Below, piece after piece: positions 54,598 through 64,000 of a stretch of 64,000 nucleotides of DNA. The translations under genes were made by a program, and so were the position numbers. Source of the DNA: a virus. Each line of letters opens with the position of its first letter. Position 1 is the first letter of the stretch. The DNA lies in IMG/VR virus record IMGVR_UViG_3300042397_001782, positions 55,981 to 119,980 of that record. The stretch is one strand, 5' to 3'. The notes beneath the pieces are model-generated. The model did not search any database, was not told the DNA's origin, and saw only the letters and a list, made by a program, of their open reading frames with translations.

Positions 54598-57204
54598 ATG
54601 AAAGAATTATTATTAAAACTTGCTAAAGTTAAAAATGAGAAGGAATTCTATAAAAAGTATCCTACTCAAGAAGCATTCTTTAAGGCACATCCTGAAGCAA
54701 AAGAAATTATTGCTCAGTATCAGCAAGAAATGATGGCAAATTCCCAAGAAGAAATGCAAGGTAATCCTGAAGCATCTATGGAAAAAATGGCACAAGGAGG
54801 TTTGATAAGAAGAGCAGATGGCTCTTACTCTCAAAGAGGGTTATGGGATAACATAAGAGCTAACAAGGGTTCAGGTAAAAAACCTACAAAAGAAATGTTA
54901 GAGCAAGCTAAGAAAATCCAAGCAGAAGAAATGATGTATGGAGGAATGATAGATGAATACGGAAATGGAGGTTACACTGTAAGAAGAAGTAATGATAGAA
55001 AAGGTAAAACACACGTTGTTACTGGCCCTGATGGTACTAAAAAATATTTCGGGGATCCTAATATGGGTGAAAGAAGTAAATCTAAGCATGGTAAAGAAGC
55101 TTTTTATGCGAGACATAAAACAAATTTAAAAAATAACCCTTATTTTAGAGCTTATGCAAGATCAACTTGGGAAGATGGAGGAATTCTTCCTGATATGCAA
55201 CAATTAATGTTAGCAGGACAAGACATGTATAATATGGGAGGATATGTAGAATATCCTACAATGTACCCTGGAGGGGGAATGATAGCAGGTCCTATGATGG
55301 GGTATGTAGATAATTTTAACTATGCTATGGGAGGAAGAATGTATGAGCAAGGCGGCATGATAAATAGCATGACACAAGGTATTCCTGTACAGACAGAAAC
55401 ATTTGAAGGACAGGCAGAACAAGTTGCTTTGCCTGATGGTACAATTAAGTCAGTAGATGCTACTACTACTCATGAAAATATGTCAGACGGAGAAGTAACA
55501 GATGTTTTACCAGGAGGTTCGCATATTCAAAGTGCTCGTAATAAACTTACTACTGATCAGTATGCACAGTTAATGCAAATGTTTAATCCTGAGAGTGCCG
55601 AACAAGATATTAAAAAATTATCACAAGTATATCAAAATAAATATGGTAAGAAGAATGGTAAAAAACTTTCTCCTGCTGATATTTCAGAATACGCTAAAAA
55701 TAAATACCAAACAAAATCTACTCCAAATGCATTTGATACTGATAAATTAAAAGAAGGAAATAAAAAAGCCTACTTGGAATTGAGTATGCAAATGAATGAT
55801 TTGATAAAGTCAGGAAAAGAAATTGCTGAAGGTAAAATGCCTGAACAAACACCAATGATGGCTTGGGGAGGAAATGTAAATAAATATGTTGGTGGAGGAG
55901 AAATTGATACTTTTTTAAGCCAATTATTAACCCCAGAAACCACTAATCTAATTAAAAACACTACTTTTGATGAAAGTAGAGGAAAATATAGATTAAATAT
56001 GGAGCCTAATATGAGTTTGCAGGAAAAAATGGGTTTAGCTGATGCTGCGGAAAGATTTGGTATCAATAATTTAGTACAAGGAAGAAATAAAGATTTTCCT
56101 AATTTTGTAGGGGGATTTACTCCACAAGATTTTGAAAAAAGAATTGTATATGCTAATGAAGGACCTAAAGGTTTAGAGAATAAATCAGATCTTGAAATAA
56201 GAAAAAAAGCTTTAAACTTAATGGGATACAAAGGTAATCTAAGTGATACTCAATTAAGTGATGTAAAGTCTTTATATAATGATCCTAGATTTAAAGAAAT
56301 CTATTCAAGTTTTACCAATTACCTTCCTTCTGATAAATTTAGAAAAACAAGAGGTAATGATTTTATGATGGGTGCTGAACATTTTGATGCTTTAGGAAAT
56401 TATGTAGAACCTCAGCCAATAACGGCTACACCAGCAATAATTGCTCAAACTCCTGGAGAAAAAGTTGCTGGCCCACAATTAGGTGCAACAACTCCTGTGT
56501 CACCAGCGGCCAGAATTCCTATGCAAAATAGATTTAACTTTGGATTACTTGAAGGTCAATTAGGTAGAGGTTTACAAGGTAATCAAGCTTACTTAAATGC
56601 AGCTATGAGTTTATCTCCTGTTTATACAATGGAAACACCTGATACTTTTATTAGAAGCAGAAGAAATGAAATTCCTATAGGAAATATATTATATAATATT
56701 GAAAGAGCACAAAGAAACTCTGCTAATGCTTTAGCAAATCAAACAGGAGATTGGAGCACATTGGCAGGTAATATTGCTAATGCTGGAGCACAAGCTTATA
56801 ATCAAATAGGAGATACTTTAAGTGCTCTAAATGAGAAAAATCTAGGGTTATATAATACAACTCAAGACTTACAACAAAATCTATTGAGCTCTAATGTAGG
56901 GGTAAGAAATCAAAATCTTACCAACATGCAAAATATGATGAATTATAAAAGGAACTTATCTGGACAAAAAGCTGTTAAAGATGCAGAACTATATTCTAAA
57001 TATGTAAAATCTATGTCTGAAAATTCTCAAGAAGAACAAAATCAAAAACTAGCAATGTTAAATATTATGGCTTCTAAACCAGATATGTTTAAAGGAGAAC
57101 AAGGACAAAGATTTGCAAATCAGATTATGGGTAATTACGGATCTTATAATAATCCTTTTGCAGGATCAGTATTAGATTTTGGATTAAGTAATTTATTTAA
57201 ATAA
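54598..57204 (+). CDS. Large virion protein with GG-rich motifs, 868 aa
   Basis: Start ATG 54598 (MKELLLKLAKVKNEKEFYKKYPTQEAFFKAHPEAK), with the leader aaaaaataacaat; an upstream TTG lies inside the previous gene and is rejected. Repeated motifs follow: AQGGLIRRADG, MYGGMIDEYGNGG, MGGYVEYPTMYPGGG, AMGGRMYEQGGM and AWGGNVNKYVGGG. A region at about 280-330 (QVALPDGTIKSVDATTTHENMSDGEVTDVLPGGSHIQSARNKL) resembles a segment I recall in other phage proteins. The last third is a helical structural region with a C-terminal Asn/Gln-rich end. Probably an ejected or cargo protein. Confidence 0.65.
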   Translation: MKELLLKLAKVKNEKEFYKKYPTQEAFFKAHPEAKEIIAQYQQEMMANSQEEMQGNPEASMEKMAQGGLIRRADGSYSQRGLWDNIRANKGSGKKPTKEMLEQAKKIQAEEMMYGGMIDEYGNGGYTVRRSNDRKGKTHVVTGPDGTKKYFGDPNMGERSKSKHGKEAFYARHKTNLKNNPYFRAYARSTWEDGGILPDMQQLMLAGQDMYNMGGYVEYPTMYPGGGMIAGPMMGYVDNFNYAMGGRMYEQGGMINSMTQGIPVQTETFEGQAEQVALPDGTIKSVDATTTHENMSDGEVTDVLPGGSHIQSARNKLTTDQYAQLMQMFNPESAEQDIKKLSQVYQNKYGKKNGKKLSPADISEYAKNKYQTKSTPNAFDTDKLKEGNKKAYLELSMQMNDLIKSGKEIAEGKMPEQTPMMAWGGNVNKYVGGGEIDTFLSQLLTPETTNLIKNTTFDESRGKYRLNMEPNMSLQEKMGLADAAERFGINNLVQGRNKDFPNFVGGFTPQDFEKRIVYANEGPKGLENKSDLEIRKKALNLMGYKGNLSDTQLSDVKSLYNDPRFKEIYSSFTNYLPSDKFRKTRGNDFMMGAEHFDALGNYVEPQPITATPAIIAQTPGEKVAGPQLGATTPVSPAARIPMQNRFNFGLLEGQLGRGLQGNQAYLNAAMSLSPVYTMETPDTFIRSRRNEIPIGNILYNIERAQRNSANALANQTGDWSTLAGNIANAGAQAYNQIGDTLSALNEKNLGLYNTTQDLQQNLLSSNVGVRNQNLTNMQNMMNYKRNLSGQKAVKDAELYSKYVKSMSENSQEEQNQKLAMLNIMASKPDMFKGEQGQRFANQIMGNYGSYNNPFAGSVLDFGLSNLFK

Positions 57205-57219
57205 TTAAATTAATAATTA

Positions 57220-58629
57220 ATGAGTCAAAGAAGAAACCAAGCAGGTATGTTTCCTGGAGCTTTTGGAGGGTTTTCTAGAATTGGAGAACAAGAGATGTAT
57301 GACCCTACTTGGGCCAATATAGATTTTGCAGATTTTAAAGGATTAGATATGAATCTAATAAATGAAAATGCTAAATTTTCTCAAGAAGTAGCAAACGATA
57401 GGTTAAAAGATATTTTAAAGCAAAGAGATGCTATTTTAGATAAAGTAAAATTACATAAAAGATATAGTGATTTACAAGGACAATTGGATAATAAGCTAGG
57501 ATCTATTATAGATAATATGGGTAATGTTCAATTATCTGATGCTGCAAATTACACTGCGTTAAATACTAATTTAATTAAAACTAAAAATGACCCTGTTTTA
57601 CAAAATGCTGTAAAAGTTTCAGAAGAGGCTATGGCTTATGAAAAATATAAATCAGAACACCCTGAAATTGCAGATCAAGCTTGGAATAATGGAGGATTAG
57701 AAAACAATAATGAAATTAATTTTCAAAGATTTTTGAGAGGAGAAACAAATGATTTTCAGTTCAATCCAGTATATAAAGAATACGATTTACAGGCTAAAGC
57801 AGATGCTTTTGCTAAAGATCTTCCTGCTGAAGAGAGAAACTCTATAGAGAAGTATGGAGTATATGGATTGCAAGAAAAAGCAGTAGAAGATAAATCAGTT
57901 GCAAGAGTTCAACAAGCTTTTGAAGGATTTAAACAAGGTTTGATGCAAGATCCTGAATTTCTATCTTGGTATAATAGAAGAGGTAAATATGAGCAAAATA
58001 GAGGAGGAAGTATTGATGACGTAATTAATAATATGTTTAAATCTTCTGCTGCTAGATATGGTACATCTACACCAAATATTAAAGTAAGTATGCCTAGAGA
58101 AAACCCTGATATTGGAACGAGAATACAAATTGCTGAAAATGCTAGAGCTCAGGGAAGATATGATGCAGAGGTAGAAGAAGGTACTTTAGGTGGAGGAAGG
58201 GGTAACAATTCTGCTACAGGGCAACCTTATGTAAATTATAATGATAGTACTTTTAATCCTGTAGGTAATGAAACCACTTTAATTCAGGCAGATAAAATAA
58301 ATACATTAAAAAATTTATTAAACAAATCTCAACAAACAGGAAGCGAGGGGGCTAAACCTATTTTATTATCAGATCCTAATAAAGATAATATAGTTAGAGA
58401 TAAGAAAAAAGAAGCAATAAGATATACCTCAGAGTATCAGCCAACAGGTTATTTTACAAAAGGTAATAATAATAATGTTTTTGTAGAAGTAAAAGGAAAA
58501 GACGATAAAATATATTATGTTCAGTATGATCAAGGTACTTTTGAAAGAAATGTAGTAGGAGTTCCTGCTAATACTACTACTTCAACTAACACTAATACAG
58601 ATCCTTTAGGATTAGGAATAAAAAAATAA
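57220..58629 (+). CDS. Large helical virion protein, 469 aa
   Basis: Begins MSQRRNQAGMFPGAFGGFSRIGEQEMYDPTWANIDFADFKGLDMNLINENAK. It is largely helical with many Asn, Gln and Asp (KLHKRYSDLQGQLDNKLGSIIDNMGN). The C-terminal part is strand-like (TGYFTKGNNNNVFVEVKGKDDKIYYVQYDQGTFERN). No catalytic motif is seen. Placed between two large cargo-like proteins, it probably belongs to the same group. Confidence 0.6.
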   Translation: MSQRRNQAGMFPGAFGGFSRIGEQEMYDPTWANIDFADFKGLDMNLINENAKFSQEVANDRLKDILKQRDAILDKVKLHKRYSDLQGQLDNKLGSIIDNMGNVQLSDAANYTALNTNLIKTKNDPVLQNAVKVSEEAMAYEKYKSEHPEIADQAWNNGGLENNNEINFQRFLRGETNDFQFNPVYKEYDLQAKADAFAKDLPAEERNSIEKYGVYGLQEKAVEDKSVARVQQAFEGFKQGLMQDPEFLSWYNRRGKYEQNRGGSIDDVINNMFKSSAARYGTSTPNIKVSMPRENPDIGTRIQIAENARAQGRYDAEVEEGTLGGGRGNNSATGQPYVNYNDSTFNPVGNETTLIQADKINTLKNLLNKSQQTGSEGAKPILLSDPNKDNIVRDKKKEAIRYTSEYQPTGYFTKGNNNNVFVEVKGKDDKIYYVQYDQGTFERNVVGVPANTTTSTNTNTDPLGLGIKK

Positions 58630-58642
58630 ATTAAATTTACAA

Positions 58643-61600
58643 ATGACTAGAACTGAATTTCTTACAAATATAAGAACAAAATATCCTCAATATAATAATA
58701 TTGACGATAATACTCTTTTTAATAAAATAATTGAAAAATATCCTGTATATAAAAATCAAATTACAGATTTTAACACTCAACAAACCCCAAAACAACAAGC
58801 ACCTGTACAGCAAAACAAAGTTGCTACAGTAAAAAATCAGCCTACTCAAAAAGAGGAGCCAAGTATTTGGGAGAAAACAAAAAGTTTTTTAGGGTTTGGA
58901 GAAGAAGAAACTAAACCTGTAACTACTGCAAAAAAACAACCTGTTACAAAACCTCTTATTAGTCAAGAGTTTGTGGAAAAACTTCCAGAAACTGGTTATC
59001 AGGCACCTAAAGAAACTATTAGTATTTTAGATAATGAGTATGAAAAGAAAAAGAAAGCAGTAGAGGATAAATATAATGCTTTGCAAAATGCTAAAAGTAA
59101 CGTTGAAATATCTAGTTTTTCAGGAGGAATGGGAAGTCAGCCTTCTATAAGATATAAAGTAAATTACAATCAACAAAAACAGTTAGAGTTAGATGCACTA
59201 GATGTAGAAAAAGCAAAAAAACAAGGTAAAAATATTACTCCTGTAGAACAAACCTATTATGGAGTTAAATATGATGAAGCAAAAAAAGCTTCGCAAACTA
59301 AAATTGAAACTTTATCTAAACAAAAGAAAAGTTACAAAGAAGAGTTGGGGAAAGTGGAGGGATTCGCTATGGGTGCAGGAAAAATTATTGGAGGTATAAC
59401 TACAGGTAATCTAGGAATGATAGGAAGAGATGCTTATGCTTCAGTGTTTGGAGCAATAAAAGCAATAAAAAATACTTGGGATCATAACACACAAGTAGAT
59501 GCTCAAATTGCAGAGGAAGAAAGACAAGTACGTCAAACCGAAAGAAAGATAGAACTTAATAAATCAGGGGTATCTGTGTTTAAAAACGTAGACTTAACAA
59601 ATGATGCAGAAGTAATTAAAGCAGCATCATTGATTGATCCTACAATAAAAAGTGATATTAAAGAAGCTAGAAAAAAAATTGGAGAAGAGACCACAAAGCT
59701 TTTCCCTACTGCAATAAAACAAACTAAAGTAAAGGATACAGGGTTTTTATCCGAATTACCTGACTTTAGCTCAATTAACCCAACTATAGCTTTAATAGAA
59801 GGATTTATAAATTATACAAAAGTGGGTAAATTTAAAAACCTTACTTATGAACAATACCAAAGACAAGCGTTAGAAAAATCTCTTAGGGTTCTTGAAAATG
59901 AACAAAATATTGAGTTAACCTCTTATTATGATGATATTCAATCCTCTATTGGGGTACCAAAAACAAAAGTTAATACAAAAATTAACGAGTATATAAATTT
60001 ATCTAATGGATTTAATATAAATGAATTACCTATAGAAGATCAAAAATTATTTAATAATCCTAGTTTTCAAGCATTAGCAAATGTATTTGTAAACAGAAGT
60101 ATTCCTGCAATAGGCGAAGATAAGAAAAAAATCATATCTATGGCTAATATGGATAAGTTTATAGGAGAGAAAAGAAAACTTTTCGGAAATTTAAATAAAG
60201 TGGAAAACATAGGAAAAGAAGAAGCTGTTGCTTCTGCTATTCTTGATAAAAATTTAGAAGAACAAGGTACTTTTAGTTCAGCAGGATTTGATAATTTACT
60301 TTATAATAGTACTAAGTTTTTAACACGATCGGGAGATTTTGTAGTAAATCAAACTGCTGCTGGTGCTCAAATTATTTCTCAAGTTGCTACAGCAGATAAA
60401 TATACTCCAAAATGGACTGAGAAAATTCTTGATAACACAGACTTATTTGATAATCTTACTCAAGAAGATAGCCATTTTAAATTAGACTTCTTAAAAGATG
60501 ATAAATATTATATAGGAGAAACCCCTTCAGGTATAAAATACCACGCAAAGTTAGATGCAGATATGGATATTGAGAATGCATTTGGAGGAGGGTTTGAATA
60601 CACTATTAATAATCCTGAAGTAATGGAAGAAATTGCTAAGGATTTCTATGCTAATAAAGAAAAATATGTAGCTAGTGCTAAAACTTTAGCAGATATTGAA
60701 GGAGGTACTTCTGTTTTTATAGAAAACTTATGGAATAGTGTACAAAAAGAATTCGCTCAAGAAATTCCTTCATTAATTGTTGAAGGAGGGGCAGGTAGAG
60801 TTGTAGGAGCAGCCATTGGAACTATTTCTGATGCAGATAAAGCTAGGAGAGTAGCTAGAGGAGCTGATTTTTTAATTAATACTGCAAGTGCCATGACCGA
60901 AATGTATCCTTCTATATATAAAAAGTATAAGGAAGCAGCGGAGGATAAAGATAATCATATGCCTGCTTTATTGGCTTCAGGGGCATTAGCAATGGGTACT
61001 TATATGACTTCTTTCTTGCAGTCAAAAGCTATTGGATTAAATGGAGATTTTAGTACTCAAAGAATTATGCCTGGAGCTATAGATGCTACTTTAGAAACAG
61101 CAAGAATTCTTAGAAAAGAATTGGCCAACGTAGCTGATTTATCATTAAGAGAAAAACTTTTCAATGCAAATCTAAGAAAAGCTATGTATCAAAATGTGAT
61201 GAAAGTTGCAGGACAATCTATGAAAGATGCTGCTAGATCTGGATTGGAAGAAGGTGCTGAGGAAGTTATTTTAGAACCACTTATTAATCTAGGAGTAAAC
61301 TTCTTGAATGAAAAAATTACAGGAGATAAAGCTTATAATCAAGAAAGTTTGGCAGATTTAAATTTTTTAGACCCAAACACTGCAGCAGTATCTGCATTGA
61401 CTGGAAGTAGTTTATCTACAGGAATGGATTTGATGAAAGCTATGACTTCAAAAAATCCATATTCAAGAGAGGATTATTTAAAAGCAGCCTTTGAAAATGA
61501 AGCTACCTTTACTTCTTATGTAGATGTAATGACAGAAAGTAGTAGTAATAAATTTTCTAAGGAAGATCAAGCTAAAATGATGACTGATTATAAAGCACTA

Positions 61601-64000
61601 AAAGATGCTTATAATGCTAAAAAATCTGAACTTGGTGTAAATGAAGAAGCTCTTTCTACATTAAACTTTAAAAACCCTATCATTAAATCAATGATGGGTA
61701 ATATAGGACTAAGAGAAGAAGATTTAGAAAAAGTAAACAGTGAAAAGACTTTTGATAATGCTATTATCAGACAATCTCTTAATGAAAGAGATTTGGCTGA
61801 AAAGAAAATTGCATTGGATGAAGAAGTTGAAAAAGGAAATTTAACTGTTAATGCACAAGGAGCCTACAAAACAGTAGGGTCAAATCCTTTGACAAAGGAA
61901 CTAGAAACTAAAGTATCTGAATTTGAAAAACTACAATTAAGTAGCAATAATTTGTCTACTTTTATAGACACTTTTAACAAAGGTACTAAAAATGTACAAA
62001 AAGAGTACGTTTTGGAGATGGACGAAGCTACTTCTGCGGCACCTGATATTTTAGATGTTAAAAATAGTTCAGAAGGTAGTTATGCTTACAAGGCATTAAG
62101 TACTTCTGTCATGGATAAGCAAATGGCAGTGTCTCAATTAGCTGAAGTAAACACTAAGATAAATGATGCTAAACTAGATGGCCAAGATACTAAAGATCTA
62201 GAAGTTACTAAAAAAGAATTAGAAACTACTATAAAGAATAGTGATAAAGCAATTAATAACATTAAAAAACAATACAAAGCAGGTAGAACAGAGACTCAAT
62301 TAGAAGTAGAATCTAAGTTGAGAGATGTAAATACTGCTCAATCTGTTTTAGCAGAAAAATTGCGTATCCTTGCTCAAGTAGAAGCTTCTGGAGAAGAAGT
62401 GGATAACTCTGAAGTAGATCAAGTATTTTCTGAATATGAGAATACAGTAAAAGAATTAAACAAAGCTAACAACAAACTTAAAAAAGGGTATGGAGTTAGC
62501 TTAGTGAATAAAGAATATAAGCCTATGACAAGGCAAAGTTTTACTGAATTAAAAGAAAAAATTAAAGAAAAAAATGTTGTATCAGAGAAAGTAGCTGGGG
62601 GAAAAGCTACTTTAGGAGAATTAGAAAGTTTGTTAAGTCTAGAATATGAAACAGGTTCTAAAGAATTTACAGGAAGAACAGATATAACTACACCTAAAAC
62701 AAAGGAAGATATTGATGCTATTTTATCCAATAATGAACAACTTTATGAAGTGGCAAAAAGACTTGGTTTAGATAATAAAAAATCTTTAGCTCAAACTAAA
62801 AAAGCAGTTAAATCTTATCTTACAAAACAATTATCTTCTCAAGACGAGACTAAATTGGAAAGTATTTCTGCAATATTTTCACCAAAAACAGTGGTACAGA
62901 AAAATGGAAGTACATTATTTGAGGTGAATGGCGAATTGTTCTTACCTGTAGGTAATACAACGTCTATGGCTACAATGAGTGAGGAGGAAAAAAACACTGT
63001 ATTGACAAATGCTGTTATTACTGAAATAGCTAAACAAATATTTAATAATGCTTTAGTTTATACCCCATATAATCTTAGACAACTTATAAACAAAGTTATA
63101 GTTGATTCAGGGTTTGATACTGAAATTTCAATTAATGAAAACACTTTGAATATTATTATTGCTACTATTTCAGAGTTAAAATCAGACTTAGATGCTAATG
63201 GGTTTGCTTATAAGTTAAATGACGATGTAGTTACAAGTAATTTTCTATATCTATCTTTTGATAGAGGATATGAAGGAATGTCTACCCCACCTATATTAAC
63301 TGTAGTGGATAATGAAGGAAATGTACATTTAATTGATTTCCGATCATACTCTGATAATTATGTTGCAGATACTAATACATGGTCCAAAGAGCTTACAGAA
63401 ATGCAAGGGATTTTTGCTGATAATGGTATATCAGTATCTTCAATTAATGTATTACCAATACGAGTAAATAACTCTTATAGTACTGCAAACGGCTTAACTA
63501 CCTTAAATATAAATAAACAATCTTTTAATGTTATAGCTAACAATGATAACCCTATTAGTAAAACTCTTTTACAGTTGGCCAATGACCTACCTACTTTAGA
63601 AAATCTACAAGAAGAAGGTCTTTTAACAGAGGAAGAAGTAGAAGAATTTGCGCTTATTCCTATGGAAGAAGGAGTTACTGAAGATAAAACGGTAGAGAAA
63701 GAATTACCTTTTACAGAGCAAGAGTATGATGAAATGGTTTCAAATGAATTTGAAAATGTTAGTGATACTATAGTAGAAAAACTAAGAAATAAAATTACTA
63801 ATGGAGAGAAATTATCTCCAAAAGAGTTTGATGTTGTTAGTTTTGCAGAAGGAAAATTCACAGAAGAAGAAATCTCAAAAGCAAGAGAAAAATACATTGA
63901 AATTGATTTAACTCCTATAGATATTCCTACTACTGAAGAAGAAATAAAAGCAGAAGAAGTAAATAAGCCTGCGGAAACTATTGGAGAAAATATAATAGAA
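58643..64000 (+). CDS. Giant virion protein, partial (at least 1786 codons), with degenerate PD-(D/E)XK-like segment
   Basis: ATG at 58643 (MTRTEFLTNIRTKYPQYNNIDDNTLFNKI) and open to the right edge, so the C-terminus is missing. The first 130 residues are Gln/Lys/Pro-rich. Glycine-rich stretches at about 245-265 and 715-730 (IPSLIVEGGAGRVVGAAIGTI) might touch membranes. Long helical, Asn/Lys/Glu-rich regions fill the rest. Residues about 1530-1605 read ILTVVDNEGNVHLIDFRSY...LPIRV, a PD-(D/E)XK nuclease-like pattern with Asp1565 and Arg1567 in place of the usual Lys. It is probably an ejected protein of the head. The gene is complete outside this window. Confidence 0.7.
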   Translation, partial: MTRTEFLTNIRTKYPQYNNIDDNTLFNKIIEKYPVYKNQITDFNTQQTPKQQAPVQQNKVATVKNQPTQKEEPSIWEKTKSFLGFGEEETKPVTTAKKQPVTKPLISQEFVEKLPETGYQAPKETISILDNEYEKKKKAVEDKYNALQNAKSNVEISSFSGGMGSQPSIRYKVNYNQQKQLELDALDVEKAKKQGKNITPVEQTYYGVKYDEAKKASQTKIETLSKQKKSYKEELGKVEGFAMGAGKIIGGITTGNLGMIGRDAYASVFGAIKAIKNTWDHNTQVDAQIAEEERQVRQTERKIELNKSGVSVFKNVDLTNDAEVIKAASLIDPTIKSDIKEARKKIGEETTKLFPTAIKQTKVKDTGFLSELPDFSSINPTIALIEGFINYTKVGKFKNLTYEQYQRQALEKSLRVLENEQNIELTSYYDDIQSSIGVPKTKVNTKINEYINLSNGFNINELPIEDQKLFNNPSFQALANVFVNRSIPAIGEDKKKIISMANMDKFIGEKRKLFGNLNKVENIGKEEAVASAILDKNLEEQGTFSSAGFDNLLYNSTKFLTRSGDFVVNQTAAGAQIISQVATADKYTPKWTEKILDNTDLFDNLTQEDSHFKLDFLKDDKYYIGETPSGIKYHAKLDADMDIENAFGGGFEYTINNPEVMEEIAKDFYANKEKYVASAKTLADIEGGTSVFIENLWNSVQKEFAQEIPSLIVEGGAGRVVGAAIGTISDADKARRVARGADFLINTASAMTEMYPSIYKKYKEAAEDKDNHMPALLASGALAMGTYMTSFLQSKAIGLNGDFSTQRIMPGAIDATLETARILRKELANVADLSLREKLFNANLRKAMYQNVMKVAGQSMKDAARSGLEEGAEEVILEPLINLGVNFLNEKITGDKAYNQESLADLNFLDPNTAAVSALTGSSLSTGMDLMKAMTSKNPYSREDYLKAAFENEATFTSYVDVMTESSSNKFSKEDQAKMMTDYKALKDAYNAKKSELGVNEEALSTLNFKNPIIKSMMGNIGLREEDLEKVNSEKTFDNAIIRQSLNERDLAEKKIALDEEVEKGNLTVNAQGAYKTVGSNPLTKELETKVSEFEKLQLSSNNLSTFIDTFNKGTKNVQKEYVLEMDEATSAAPDILDVKNSSEGSYAYKALSTSVMDKQMAVSQLAEVNTKINDAKLDGQDTKDLEVTKKELETTIKNSDKAINNIKKQYKAGRTETQLEVESKLRDVNTAQSVLAEKLRILAQVEASGEEVDNSEVDQVFSEYENTVKELNKANNKLKKGYGVSLVNKEYKPMTRQSFTELKEKIKEKNVVSEKVAGGKATLGELESLLSLEYETGSKEFTGRTDITTPKTKEDIDAILSNNEQLYEVAKRLGLDNKKSLAQTKKAVKSYLTKQLSSQDETKLESISAIFSPKTVVQKNGSTLFEVNGELFLPVGNTTSMATMSEEEKNTVLTNAVITEIAKQIFNNALVYTPYNLRQLINKVIVDSGFDTEISINENTLNIIIATISELKSDLDANGFAYKLNDDVVTSNFLYLSFDRGYEGMSTPPILTVVDNEGNVHLIDFRSYSDNYVADTNTWSKELTEMQGIFADNGISVSSINVLPIRVNNSYSTANGLTTLNINKQSFNVIANNDNPISKTLLQLANDLPTLENLQEEGLLTEEEVEEFALIPMEEGVTEDKTVEKELPFTEQEYDEMVSNEFENVSDTIVEKLRNKITNGEKLSPKEFDVVSFAEGKFTEEEISKAREKYIEIDLTPIDIPTTEEEIKAEEVNKPAETIGENIIE

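Noticed and set aside
55770-56231. 153-codon frame on the minus strand opposite the 868-aa gene
   Set aside because: It lies wholly inside a gene with clear protein features, without leader or promoter on its strand.
10849-64000. Stop-codon reassignment of late genes (known in some crAss-like phages)
   Set aside because: Long late genes are open in the standard code and all three stops end genes in the window.
44241-64000. Virion RNA polymerase
   Set aside because: No DxDxD-type catalytic motif was found in the large proteins visible here; such genes may lie beyond the right edge.
1-64000. Integrase, insertion sequence or restriction-modification genes
   Set aside because: No transposase, integrase or methylase motifs were seen in any supported gene.

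Overview
The window looks like a 64-kb piece of a large tailed-phage genome infecting a Bacteroidota host, most like the crAss-like phages (Crassvirales). Four things support this: very AT-rich DNA; A-rich leaders with little Shine-Dalgarno character; repeated promoter-like boxes of the Bacteroidota type (TTG, about 19 nt, TAnnTTTG); and a crAss-like late gene order of TerL, portal, scaffold-like protein, major capsid, connectors, adhesins, lysis genes, IHF-like protein, ring/connector protein, a 1763-aa tail protein, then very large virion proteins. TAA, TGA and TAG all end genes and the long late frames are open in the standard code, so no stop-codon reassignment is seen here. No integrase, insertion sequence or CRISPR array was found. 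Family and virion-role assignments come from reading sequence and gene order; no database search was possible.

Layout. Positions 1-2854 hold leftward small genes, mostly of unknown function. Positions 2919-4076 are a 1.2-kb gene-free divergent region with a C-rich half, a G-rich half, GACA repeats and a pair of 18-bp direct repeats. It is a candidate replication or regulatory region and lies beside a RepL-like winged-helix protein gene (4621-5142). Positions 4123-10852 hold a rightward run of small genes, including a DUF1573-like protein, a ClpP-like serine protease overlapping a SET-domain protein, and several membrane proteins. Positions 10849-21559 are the packaging and head module, with a tRNA-Met-like element just after the capsid gene terminator.

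Positions 21722-37864 are a large adhesin region. Its proteins share a few N-terminal (probably virion-anchoring) segments joined to different C-terminal parts: leucine-rich repeats, a 13-unit Gly/Cys solenoid, collagen-like tracts, a collar-type tip and a lectin-like tip. A PhoH ATPase gene and a set of Cys-rich proteins sit among them. Positions 37906-40158 are the lysis cassette: two holin-like proteins, an M15 peptidase, a GH19 endolysin and a spanin-like protein. Positions 40159-40815 carry no gene but hold three promoter-like sites, a candidate structured RNA of about 310 nt and a candidate 70-nt two-hairpin RNA.

Positions 40816-64000 hold a metallophosphoesterase, connector/ring-like proteins, the IHF-like protein, the 1763-aa tail protein and four large proteins that may be packaged and ejected with the DNA. 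One of these (49532-54586) joins kinase-like, HELSH-metallopeptidase-like and acetyltransferase-like segments separated by duplicated linkers. The last one runs off the right edge and contains a degenerate PD-(D/E)XK-like segment. The early replication genes and the giant RNA-polymerase-type genes expected in such phages are not seen in this window.
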